Shown: positions 44,127 to 52,310 of the stretch, one piece after another
How positions within the stretch are numbered: the stretch's first letter is position 1
How the letters are laid out: every line of letters starts with the position of its first letter
Assembly: GCA_965247665.1 (NCBI GenBank)
Contig: CBDFHH010000002.1
Span: forward strand, 496,001-560,000
Direction of reading: 5' to 3'
Source of the DNA: CAUZWH01 sp965247665
GTDB taxonomy: Bacteria; Pseudomonadota; Alphaproteobacteria; SHVV01
Length of the DNA: 64,000 nt
Notes under the pieces: model-generated
What the model was told of the DNA's origin: nothing
Seen by the model: the letters and a program-made list of their open reading frames with translations, nothing else
The model's database searches: none
Translations under genes and position numbers: made by a program

Positions 44127-45130
44127 GTCACCAGGCTCCGGGTGCGTAGGATTAGATGGAGGAAGAACGGCGCACCGATCAAGGCGGTGACAACGCCGAG
44201 CTTGAGCTCCGCTCCCACCGTGCCGACGCGAATCGCGGTGTCGGCCGCCAGCAGCAGCAACGCGCCGCCCAGAGCGCTTGGCACCAGCAGGCGGCCGGGC
44301 TCGTGCCCGACGAACGGCCGCAGCAGGTGGGGCACGACCAAACCGACGAAACCGATCGCGCCGGCCACGGCGACGCCGGCGCCGATGCAACCGGCAGCTC
44401 CGATGATGACGCGCACGCGCACGCGGTCGAGGTTGAAGCCGAGGCTGGCGGCCGTATCTTCGCCCAGAGTCAGCGCGTCGAGGGCGCGGCGCGTGGTGAG
44501 CAGCAGCAACCAGCCGAGCAGGGTCGGCGGCAGCGCCAGCCAGACATGCTCGAAGCCGCGATCGGCGAGCGAGCCGAGCAGCCAGAACACGATCTCGACG
44601 ATGGCGAACGGGCTCGGCGCGAGATTGATCGCCAGGCTGGTCAGCGCGCCGGCAAAGGCGTTGACCGCGATTCCGGCGAGGATCACGGTAAGGACCGAGC
44701 TGCCGCGCCCGGCCAACAGCAGGATGCCGACGACGGCAACCGCGGCGCCGATCATTCCTGCCGCCGGCAACGTCCAGGCGGCGAACTGACTGACGCCGAA
44801 ATACAGCACCAGCACGACCCCGAGCGCGGCGGTGCTCGACACGCCGATGATGCCGGGATCGGCGAGCGGGTTGCGCAGCAGCCCCTGTAGCGCGGCGCCC
44901 GCCAGGCCGAGGCTTGCACCGATCAACACCGCCAGCAGGGCGCGGGGCAAGCGGATCTCGCCGAGGATCAAAGCCGCGCTGCTGGGATCCTCGCGCAGCA
45001 ATTCGGCAACCGACTTCAGCAACGGTATGGTCGCCGGTCCCGACCCGAGCGAAACCGCGAACAGCACCACCAGCGAAGCCGCGAGGCTACCAACCAGGGT
45101 AAGCTGGCGAACCCCCGATCCGGCCATCAT
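44123..45130 (-). CDS. btuC: FecCD/BtuC-family ABC transporter permease
   Basis: A 335-residue inner-membrane protein with about ten hydrophobic helices, in the family of BtuC, FhuB and FecCD permeases. Typical motifs are EIRLPRALLAVLIGASLGLAG, LQGLLRNPLADPGIIGVSS and GFVGLVVPHLLRPFVGHE, the last being the ATPase-contact loop. The start ATG overlaps the stop of the binding-protein gene (ATGA type overlap); a second ATG follows directly. It should form the B12 channel with the ATPase encoded next. Confidence 0.88.
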   Translation of the reverse strand: MMAGSGVRQLTLVGSLAASLVVLFAVSLGSGPATIPLLKSVAELLREDPSSAALILGEIRLPRALLAVLIGASLGLAGAALQGLLRNPLADPGIIGVSSTAALGVVLVLYFGVSQFAAWTLPAAGMIGAAVAVVGILLLAGRGSSVLTVILAGIAVNAFAGALTSLAINLAPSPFAIVEIVFWLLGSLADRGFEHVWLALPPTLLGWLLLLTTRRALDALTLGEDTAASLGFNLDRVRVRVIIGAAGCIGAGVAVAGAIGFVGLVVPHLLRPFVGHEPGRLLVPSALGGALLLLAADTAIRVGTVGAELKLGVVTALIGAPFFLHLILRTRSLVT

Positions 45131-45948
45131 CGCCGCGCCTCGGCGAGAAACAGCACCGCGTCGCCGACCATCGGGCCCGGACAGAACCAGTAACGCGCGG
45201 GAATCCGAACCGTCGCCGCGCCGGCGAAGGCGCGGATAAGCGCCGGATGGTCGAGAACCGCCATCGCCAGGGATGGCGTGTCGTCGATACGGGTATTGAA
45301 GATCAGGAAACGCGGCGCACGCTGGAGCAGCAGTTCGAGCGGCAGCACGCGTGAGCCGGTCAGGCCGAGCTCGGCGGCGAGGTTGCGGTAGCCCGCCGCG
45401 TTGAGGACGCTGTCCTCGAGCATGCCCGGACCCTGGGTAAAGCCGCGCGGCCCATACAAAGCCGCGAGCGGCCGGTCGCTCGGGATCGCCGCCGCCTTGG
45501 CGAGCTTGGCGTCCATCTCCGTGACCAGGGCCGCCCCGTATTCGGGTTCGCCAAGCAGCTCGGCGATTTCCCGTATCTGAACCCGGATGCCGTCGAGGGT
45601 GTTGGGAAGGTCGGCGTCGTAGACCCGATAGCCCAGCTTTCGGAGAAGCGTCTTGGCGAAGGGAGTGGTGTAGCGGCCGGTCAACACGAGGTCGGGCTTG
45701 AGCGGCAGGATCTCTTCGAGGTGGCCATGATTGAGCGGAATCCCGACGGCGGCATCGGCCATGTAGGACGTCGCGGGATCCGGCGCCAGGAACGTGACCG
45801 TGGCGATGCGGCGCCGCTCGACCAGCATCAGCAGCAGCTGGTCGGTGCACAAATTGAGCGAGGCGATGCGCTGAGGCTTGGCGGCCGGAGGCTGAGCCGC
45901 CAGGAGGACCAGGGCAAGAACGATCCCGAGCGCCAAGCCTCGATGCAT
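45127..45948 (-). CDS. btuF: Cobalamin-type ABC transporter substrate-binding protein
   Basis: A 273-residue periplasmic protein with an N-terminal signal (MHRGLALGIVLALVLLAA). The mature part has the class III binding-protein layout: RIASLNLCTDQLLLMLV, then GIPLNHGHLEEILPLKPDLV and the single long helix between lobes. LCTDQL is common in BtuF-like proteins. It captures the vitamin in the periplasm and delivers it to BtuCD. It begins 12 bases after the receptor stop codon and overlaps the permease start. Confidence 0.85.
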   Translation of the reverse strand: MHRGLALGIVLALVLLAAQPPAAKPQRIASLNLCTDQLLLMLVERRRIATVTFLAPDPATSYMADAAVGIPLNHGHLEEILPLKPDLVLTGRYTTPFAKTLLRKLGYRVYDADLPNTLDGIRVQIREIAELLGEPEYGAALVTEMDAKLAKAAAIPSDRPLAALYGPRGFTQGPGMLEDSVLNAAGYRNLAAELGLTGSRVLPLELLLQRAPRFLIFNTRIDDTPSLAMAVLDHPALIRAFAGAATVRIPARYWFCPGPMVGDAVLFLAEARR

Positions 45949-45960
45949 TGTCGATGCGTT

Positions 45961-47841
45961 TCAAAACCGCGCGCGCAGGCCGACGAAACCGCCCAAGCCA
46001 GGCACGCTATAGCCGACGCTTTCTTCGTAGTCCTCGTCGAGCAGGTTTTCGATACGGCCGTAGATCTCGTAACGGTCGCTCACTCTGTAAGCGAGGGTGA
46101 CGTCGATCTTGGTATAGCGCTGCAGCGTGACTTGTTGCTCGGCCTCGGGGAGCGAGTAATCGTTGTCATCCTGCTCGCCCACATGGTTGATCGACAGCGT
46201 CGATTTAGAGCCCGGCGCGAAGCGCCACCCGGCGTCCACGCCGACGCGGTGGCGCGGATTGCGGATCCGCTCGCGGCCGGTGCTTTTGTCGGTCGAGTTG
46301 GTGTAGGTGTATGACAGGTTGAGATCGATGTCGGGCGTTGCCGCGATCGCGACGACGACTTCCACGCCGTTGGTATCGACTTCGCCGATGTTCATCAAGG
46401 TGCTTCCGATGAACTTGATCAGGTTCTCGACCCGGTTGTCGAAATAGGCGATCTCGGTACGCACACGGCCGCTCAGCAGATCCTGAACGAGACCGGCGTC
46501 CCAGCCGTCATTGGTTTCCGGGCGCAGGTTCGGATTGCCCCCGAAACCGAACAACTCGCTCAGCGTCGGCGCCTTGAAACCGGTGCCGTAGGACGCCTTG
46601 AACCGCGTGCCTGTTTGCCCGAAGAGGTAGGACGCGGTGCCGCGGAAGGTATCTTCGCTGCCGAACGACTGGTGCGCGTCGCGACGCATGCCGGCCGAGA
46701 GGTCGAGGCCGTCGATCGGTGTCAACAGATACTGGATGAAGTAAGCGCGGCTCTCGACGTCGGATTCGGGCTGCAACGTCGTCGTGATCTCCTCTTCTTC
46801 GGTCTCGATCCCGAACACAAGGGTGTTGCGCGAGTTCCAATGAAAGTTGCCCTGGAAATCGAATTTGACCTTCTTGCCCTCGGAATCGAACGTGCCCCAG
46901 ATGTTGTCGATGTTGCGGCGGTCATTCTCGGTGCTCTGCGCGGAGAGAATTCCCTGGAAGCGGCCCTCGAACAGGTCGGCCGCAGCCCTGATCAGCCCCT
47001 GGCGCTCGATCCCTTCGGCCTCGGCATAACCATCGATGGGTGGGCCGGACTGTGGCTGCGGATCGGTCTCGAGGTCGGCATCGCGGAAGCGGCCGACGCC
47101 CTCCAGGGTCAACCAGTCATACACATCAAGGCCGAGGCGGGTCAGCACCGAATTGTTGCGATAGCCGTCGCTCTCGGAATTGCCGTCGGCCTCGTTGACC
47201 GCAGACGTGCCATCGGTTTGGTAGCGCGAAACCGTAAAGCTGTAGGAGGCGATGCCTTCGCGCCCGGCCACCGAGACCGACGCGCGGCCGCTTTGAAACG
47301 AACCGCCTTCCAGATAAGCGCTGCCCGATGGCGGACCCTCACCGCGTTTGGTGATGATGTTGATGACGCCGCCCATCGCATCGCCGCCCCACAGGGTGCT
47401 CTGAGGGCCGCGCAGCACTTCGATTCGTTCGATGCCATCGGTCAACAAGTTGCCGAAGTCGAATTCGGAGTCGAAGCCGATATCGTTGACTTCCATACCG
47501 TCGATCAGCACCAACGTGTGATTAGCCTCGGAGCCCCGGATACGGGCTTGGGTAAGGTTGCCGAATCCGCCGGTGCGATTGATCGAGACGCCCGGCACGT
47601 TGCGCAGGGCGTCGGCGACGAACGTCTCCTGCCTCTCCTCAATCTCCTCGGCGGTGATCACCGTGACGCTGCTGCCGATGCGGTCAGCCGGCGTCGGTAC
47701 GCGGGTTGCGGTGACCACCAATTCGGGCAACTCGGTGGTTTGCGCCGCGCTCTGCGCGGTTACCGGGCCGCCGACGGCGCTTGTCAGAGCCGCTGAGCAC
47801 GCGGCGGCCAGCGCCAGGGTTACGGATCGTCGTTCGAACAT
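45961..47841 (-). CDS. btuB: TonB-dependent receptor, vitamin B12 (BtuB) type
   Basis: A 626-residue outer-membrane receptor. It starts after GGAGGAACCC with a signal peptide (to ~VTAQS), then a TonB box within ELPELVVTATRV, a plug domain with IEVLRGPQSTLWGGDAMGGV and NIITKRG, and a 22-strand barrel ending in aromatic FVGLRARF. The size and TonB-box style match BtuB. A cobalamin riboswitch lies ~195 bases upstream on the same strand, so the receptor is repressed when B12 is plentiful. It heads the btuB-btuF-btuC-btuD-tonB-unknown operon. Confidence 0.9.
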   Translation of the reverse strand: MFERRSVTLALAAACSAALTSAVGGPVTAQSAAQTTELPELVVTATRVPTPADRIGSSVTVITAEEIEERQETFVADALRNVPGVSINRTGGFGNLTQARIRGSEANHTLVLIDGMEVNDIGFDSEFDFGNLLTDGIERIEVLRGPQSTLWGGDAMGGVINIITKRGEGPPSGSAYLEGGSFQSGRASVSVAGREGIASYSFTVSRYQTDGTSAVNEADGNSESDGYRNNSVLTRLGLDVYDWLTLEGVGRFRDADLETDPQPQSGPPIDGYAEAEGIERQGLIRAAADLFEGRFQGILSAQSTENDRRNIDNIWGTFDSEGKKVKFDFQGNFHWNSRNTLVFGIETEEEEITTTLQPESDVESRAYFIQYLLTPIDGLDLSAGMRRDAHQSFGSEDTFRGTASYLFGQTGTRFKASYGTGFKAPTLSELFGFGGNPNLRPETNDGWDAGLVQDLLSGRVRTEIAYFDNRVENLIKFIGSTLMNIGEVDTNGVEVVVAIAATPDIDLNLSYTYTNSTDKSTGRERIRNPRHRVGVDAGWRFAPGSKSTLSINHVGEQDDNDYSLPEAEQQVTLQRYTKIDVTLAYRVSDRYEIYGRIENLLDEDYEESVGYSVPGLGGFVGLRARF

Positions 47842-48034
47842 GGGTTCCTCCGTTCGCTGTCAGTCGGCGCGGTGTTGCCCAACGACGAGCAGGCGGAGCG
47901 GTCGAACAATCGCGGATTGGTGGCTTGATTCGGTACGCCCATGCGGAACCCGGTCGCGACAACACAGCGGGTGCGCCACCGCTTACGGAGATCCGTCCCG
48001 GTAGAAGTACCCCGTCTTCCGGTGGGCGACGCGT

Positions 48035-48185
48035 CAACGACGGCAGGTCTCCTGGCTGGCGGGTCTGTGCCGACACCCTGCCTTCCCGGTTTCCCAGTGG
48101 CATTACGCGGGTGCCGGCTCGCCGCCGACAGTTGCGGGGGCAGCCGGGCCACGGTTGGCGAGATGCCAATCGCACCCTATTCCCT
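48035..48185 (-). promoter_or_regulatory. Cobalamin (adenosylcobalamin) riboswitch
   Basis: Read on the minus strand, the RNA carries the B12 box AGCCAGGAGACCTGCC near the 3' end, GCCACTGGGAAACCGGGAAGG in the middle, and the conserved 5' core GGCTGCCCCCGCAACTG preceded by GGTGCG. This is the full class I cobalamin riboswitch pattern. It precedes the receptor gene and should shut off the operon when cobalamin binds. About 195 bases of leader follow before btuB, room for an expression platform. Confidence 0.93.
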
Positions 48186-48392
48186 TGAACCCCGATTCCG
48201 GGGAACCGTCGCGCGCTCAGGATAGGCCAGTTGTGCGCGAGGCCGCAAGGAGCGTCACGATGCGGCGGCGGCGCACGGCGACCTCGATCAGGCGTGCATC
48301 CTCATGGGCGTCGGTTCGGCGTCTCGCCGGAAGCGATTATTCGACACCCTCGGACTCTTCGGTCGGGACCGAGTGGACAACCTGTCGAGAGA

Positions 48393-49250
48393 TCAGAGCG
48401 AGGCCGCGTCGCCGGGCGGCTCGTCCTTGAGGAAACGGCGCACCAGGGTGTTGAAGCGCTCCGGGTGCTCCATGTGCGGCGCGTGTTTGCACTTGTCGAA
48501 GCCGACCAGGATCGACTGCTCGATCTTGGCTGCCGCTTGCTCGGCGCGCGCGTAGATCACTCGCGGATCGTTGAGGCCCCAGATCAGCAGCGTCGGTATC
48601 TCGATCTCGTGCAGCCGCTCGGCCGTGCGATAGGGCTTCATCGCCGAGAGGTCCATCAGCCCTTCCATGCGCATCTTGTAAGCCTCGAGCGCCCCGGGCA
48701 GGCGATAGGTCGTGAGCTGGCTGAGGATCAATTCAGGCGGCACGTCGTCGGGGTTGTAGAACACGTTCTGCATGCGCTTGAGGCAGGCCTGGTAGGTCGG
48801 GTTGCCGTAGGCCGAGATGCCGTTGGTATAGGACTCCTTGAGCTTTTGCTCGATCTCATCCTCCGGCAGGGTACCCGAGCCGGAGCTGATCAGGATCAGC
48901 TTCTCGACCCGGTCCGGGATTTCGAAATAGGTCAGGATCGACATCATCGCGCCGAGCGAGCTGCCGGCCAGCGCGAACTTCTCGAAACCGAGTTGATCGG
49001 CCAATCCGACCAAATGCTTCACCGTGTGGGGATGTGGCGGACCGCCTTGCCAGTCGCCGATACCGGTGAAACCGGTGCCCATGCAATCAGGTCCCACCAC
49101 GCGGAAATCCTCGGCCAGTACGTCGATGTTGCGGAGCCAGCACTCGCCGGAGACGCCGACCCCGTGCACCAGCATCAGCGGATAGCCGCTCTCGCCTTCG
49201 TAGTGGTAGCGGGTGGGGATGCCGTTGACCTCGGTGAATTTGACGCGCAT
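48393..49250 (-). CDS. Alpha/beta hydrolase, ring-cleavage-product hydrolase-like, copy 1
   Basis: A 285-residue hydrolase. Oxyanion-hole region VHGVGVSGECWLRNID, nucleophile Ser in GSSLGAMM, Asp in WGLNDPRVI and His in CKHAPHMEHPERF give a triad. The overall layout resembles meta-cleavage-product hydrolases and N-formylmaleamate deformylase. It is 12 bases downstream of a paralogue with about the same length and many shared blocks (DRVEKLILISSGS, MEGLMDL, PYR.AERL). The two are likely co-transcribed, and this copy may have taken a different substrate. Confidence 0.82.
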   Translation of the reverse strand: MRVKFTEVNGIPTRYHYEGESGYPLMLVHGVGVSGECWLRNIDVLAEDFRVVGPDCMGTGFTGIGDWQGGPPHPHTVKHLVGLADQLGFEKFALAGSSLGAMMSILTYFEIPDRVEKLILISSGSGTLPEDEIEQKLKESYTNGISAYGNPTYQACLKRMQNVFYNPDDVPPELILSQLTTYRLPGALEAYKMRMEGLMDLSAMKPYRTAERLHEIEIPTLLIWGLNDPRVIYARAEQAAAKIEQSILVGFDKCKHAPHMEHPERFNTLVRRFLKDEPPGDAASL

Positions 49251-49261
49251 GTCGTTCGCCC

Positions 49262-50125
49262 CTATGCCGCCTTGGCGCGGTCATCGTCGATGTTCTCGCC
49301 CCGCAGGAAGCGCCGGGCGAGGTCGTTGAAGCGGTCCGGAACTTCGATATGCGGCTGGTGGCCGCACGCGTCGATTCCGACCAGCGTCGATTGCGGGATC
49401 TTGTCCGCGGCCTCGACCGCGCGTTGGTAGATCACCCGCGGATCATTCATGCCCCACACCATCAGCGTCGGCACCTTGATCTGGTCGAGGCGCTCGGCGA
49501 CGCGGTAGGGTCGACAAGCATCGAGGTCCATCAGACCTTCCATGATCCGCTTGTAGTTCTCCTTGACCCCGGGGCGGGCGTACAGCGTGACCTGCATCCA
49601 TACCAGTTCGTCGGGAATGCGCTCGGGGTAGTGGTTGATGCGGCCGAGCCGGGCGCGGCAGGCCTCGAAATCGGGGTTCTCCATCGCCGACAAGCCGTTC
49701 TTATAGGCACCCTGGATCGATTTCAGCATTTCCGCTTCAGACAGCGTTGCCGAGCCGGAGCTGATCAGGATCAGCTTTTCGACCCGGTCGGGGATGTCGA
49801 AATAGGTGAGGATACACAGCATCGCCCCGAAAGAGCTGCCGCACATCGCGAATTTGTCGAAACCGACCTGATCGGCCAGCGCCTTGAGGTGGGCAACGAA
49901 ACCGGGCTGCGGTGCGCCGCCGGCGAAATCGCCGACGCCGGTGAAGCCCTGGCCCAGCGTGTCGGGCGCAACCACCGTGAAGTCCCTGGCCAAATCGTCG
50001 ACGTTCCGCAGCCAGGCATCGGCGGAAATACCGGCGCCGTGCACCAGCATCAGCGGCGGCCCACCCTCGCCCTCCCGGTAGTAGCGCGTGGGGACGCCGC
50101 CGACCTCGGTGAATTCGACGCGCAT
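49262..50125 (-). CDS. Alpha/beta hydrolase, ring-cleavage-product hydrolase-like, copy 2
   Basis: A 287-residue paralogue of the following gene on this strand. VHGAGISADAWLRNVDDLA, nucleophile GSSFGAML, Asp in WGMNDPRVI and His in ACGHQPHIEVPDRF. The start follows GAGGAG. The substrate-cap region (about 130-200) differs most from its twin, which suggests different specificity after duplication. Cytoplasmic; hydrolyses a C-C, ester or amide bond in a ring-opened compound. It is divergent from an ATZ/TRZ amidohydrolase with ~320 bases between them. Confidence 0.82.
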   Translation of the reverse strand: MRVEFTEVGGVPTRYYREGEGGPPLMLVHGAGISADAWLRNVDDLARDFTVVAPDTLGQGFTGVGDFAGGAPQPGFVAHLKALADQVGFDKFAMCGSSFGAMLCILTYFDIPDRVEKLILISSGSATLSEAEMLKSIQGAYKNGLSAMENPDFEACRARLGRINHYPERIPDELVWMQVTLYARPGVKENYKRIMEGLMDLDACRPYRVAERLDQIKVPTLMVWGMNDPRVIYQRAVEAADKIPQSTLVGIDACGHQPHIEVPDRFNDLARRFLRGENIDDDRAKAA

Positions 50126-50442
50126 GGCTACTCCTCCCTCGCCGGCCCGGCGCCCATGCCGTTGGCTGCATGTTGTTGTCCGGCGAAGAGCGTGTCAAAC
50201 CTTAGCCCGGCGTCTTGACTCCGATGGTGCGACAATCGGCGGCGTGCTCCATGCCCACTCGACGGCCGACCCCGAGCGGTCCCGGGCATCGATTGCTCGC
50301 GCGCCTCTCGCACCACCGCTTCCGCCACCGGCGATATCGGTGAGGTTGCCGCTCTTCTATTCCACAGGCGCGTGCGGAACGTCCCTCCCGTCGGTGCCGC
50401 GGTGTGCTAGATTCCGGAAAAGGTCTGCTCGGGGAGAGACGC
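50126..50442. other. Divergent intergenic region, no gene seen
   Basis: This separates the hydrolase pair from the amidohydrolase. No plausible short gene or strong hairpin was found. It should hold promoters for both sides, but none could be picked out with confidence. GGGGAGAGAC near the right end is the ribosome site of the amidohydrolase. Confidence 0.5.
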
Positions 50443-51969
50443 ATGACGCTGGTCATCCAGGGCGCGCACATCGTCACCGGCAACGCCGCCGACACCCGCT
50501 ACGATAAGGGCGACATCGTCATCGACGCCGACCGCATCGTCGCGATCGGTCCCGGCGCCGGCGCCGGCGCCCAAGCGATTGCCGGCGACGGTGAGGTGAT
50601 CGACGGCGCTTCGCTGATCGCCATGCCGGGCTTCGTCAACGCCCACATCCATTCGGTCGAAGGTTTCCAGCAGGCCGTCTACGACAACGCGCCGCTCGAA
50701 CCGTGGCTGCTCGAAGCGCATTCGCCGTTCGGCTCGCGCCTGCTCAGCCCGCGCGAGCAGTACCTCCAGACCATGCTGACCGCCATCGCCGCGATCCGCG
50801 GCGGTTCGACCACCGTGCAGGACGACTTCATCCATCTGCCCGGCCTGCCAGAAGCTCAGGACAACGCCAACCAGGCCTACCACGACGTCGGGATCAGGGC
50901 CTGGTCGGCAGTCGACATGTGGGACCAGCCGTTCCGCAAGACCCTGCCCTATGTCGCCGATGTGTTTCCGCCGGAACTGCTGGCCAACCTCGACGCCCTG
51001 CCGACCGCCGGCGCACAGCAATGGCTCGACCTGTTCCAGATCCACTTCGACAAGTGGCATGAGAAGGACGGCTTGATCCGCATTCATATCGCCCCATGCG
51101 GTCCGCAGCGCGTCACGCCGGAGCTGTGGCAGGAGATCGACAAATTGTCCGAGCAGCACCACATCCCGCTGCACTGCCACGTGCTCGAGACCAAACTTCA
51201 GGCGATCGAGGCCCGGGAGCACCACGGCCAGACCTGGGTCGAGTATCTCGACGGGCTGGGCGTGCTCAACGAACGTCTCACCCTGGTCCATGCGATCTGG
51301 ACCACCGACCGTGACATCGATTTGATGGGCGCGGCCGGCGCCAGCGTCGTCCACAACTCGCTGTCAAACCTCAAGACCGGCGCCGGCATCTGTCCGATCC
51401 GGAAGTATCAGGCCGCCGGCGTCGAGATCGGACTCGGCACCGACGGCGTCTGCACTGCCGACGGCGCCGATATGGTCGAAGCGATCAAAGCCGCCGCCAT
51501 CATGCACACGATGGGCTCGCTCGATTACGAGAGCTGGGTCGGCCCGGCCGACGCCTTCCGCATGGCTACCATGGGTGGCGCCCATACCGGCCTGATGGCC
51601 GACCAGGTTGGAAGCCTCGAAGTCGGCAAGAAGGCCGATATCATCCTGCTCGACCGGAGCGATTGGGGTTTCATCCCATTCTCCGATCCGGTCCGGCACC
51701 TGGCGCTGTCGGTCAATTCCGAGGTAATTCGCCACGCGATCATCAACGGCAAGACCGTCATGCGCGACCGCAAGATCGTCACCATCGACGAGGCCGCGAT
51801 CAAAGAGGAGATCCGCGAGGCGGCCGAGAAGTTTCTGCGCGAGGACGTGCCGAGGATGCGCGAAGGCGCCGCACCCTACCTGCCGCACATGCGCGAAATG
51901 TATCTCAAAGCCTACCGCCAGCCCTACGAGCTGTCGCACCATCCGCGGTTTCCCAACCGGGAAGGTTAG
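50443..51969 (+). CDS. ATZ/TRZ-family amidohydrolase
   Basis: A 508-residue enzyme; the ATG after GGGGAGAGACGC is preferred over an in-frame GTG 13 codons earlier. Metal ligands by motif: H68/H70 (NAHIHS), His in LHCHVLE, His in LVHAIW, and Asp in GLGTDGVC. The C-terminal ~50 residues (EEIREAAEKFLREDVPRMRE) are helical and characteristic of this subgroup. It hydrolyses amide, amine or halide groups on a nitrogen ring or guanidine-like compound. It precedes the hydantoinase/acetone-carboxylase-like genes by ~340 bases on the same strand, which hints at a shared pathway. Confidence 0.82.
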   Translation: MTLVIQGAHIVTGNAADTRYDKGDIVIDADRIVAIGPGAGAGAQAIAGDGEVIDGASLIAMPGFVNAHIHSVEGFQQAVYDNAPLEPWLLEAHSPFGSRLLSPREQYLQTMLTAIAAIRGGSTTVQDDFIHLPGLPEAQDNANQAYHDVGIRAWSAVDMWDQPFRKTLPYVADVFPPELLANLDALPTAGAQQWLDLFQIHFDKWHEKDGLIRIHIAPCGPQRVTPELWQEIDKLSEQHHIPLHCHVLETKLQAIEAREHHGQTWVEYLDGLGVLNERLTLVHAIWTTDRDIDLMGAAGASVVHNSLSNLKTGAGICPIRKYQAAGVEIGLGTDGVCTADGADMVEAIKAAAIMHTMGSLDYESWVGPADAFRMATMGGAHTGLMADQVGSLEVGKKADIILLDRSDWGFIPFSDPVRHLALSVNSEVIRHAIINGKTVMRDRKIVTIDEAAIKEEIREAAEKFLREDVPRMREGAAPYLPHMREMYLKAYRQPYELSHHPRFPNREG

Positions 51970-52310
51970 GTTCCCGGCGCCGCGCGTTTTGGAGCTGCCC
52001 GCGAGCGGGCGCGTAGGGTCGGGTAGCGGGAGCGCGCAGTCGCCGGTATCGATTGTCAACGGGAAACTCCGTGCAACCCGGAACCACCGCATCACCCCCC
52101 GCCACCGCCGGTGAACGGGCCATGGACGAGCCGGTCCGCGGCGTGATCGGCGAAGCAGCATGGCGGTTCGGACACGTTTCGAAGCGGCTGGCGCAAGGGG
52201 TTGGCAAGATTTACCTGAATTGCTCCTAATAGCGGGTTTTGTGCTCCAGCGCCGGTCGCTCGCTTTCGGGCCCAGCCCCGCGCGACGCCGGCAATGAGGA
52301 TCGAGTTGGT
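51970..52310 (+). other. Intergenic region, no gene seen; weak promoter-like pair
   Basis: No believable coding frame. TTGGCA at 52201 and CCTAAT 18 bases later form a weak sigma-70-like pair ~80 bases before the hydantoinase-A start. The GC-rich first half contains no T-run hairpin. Confidence 0.35.
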
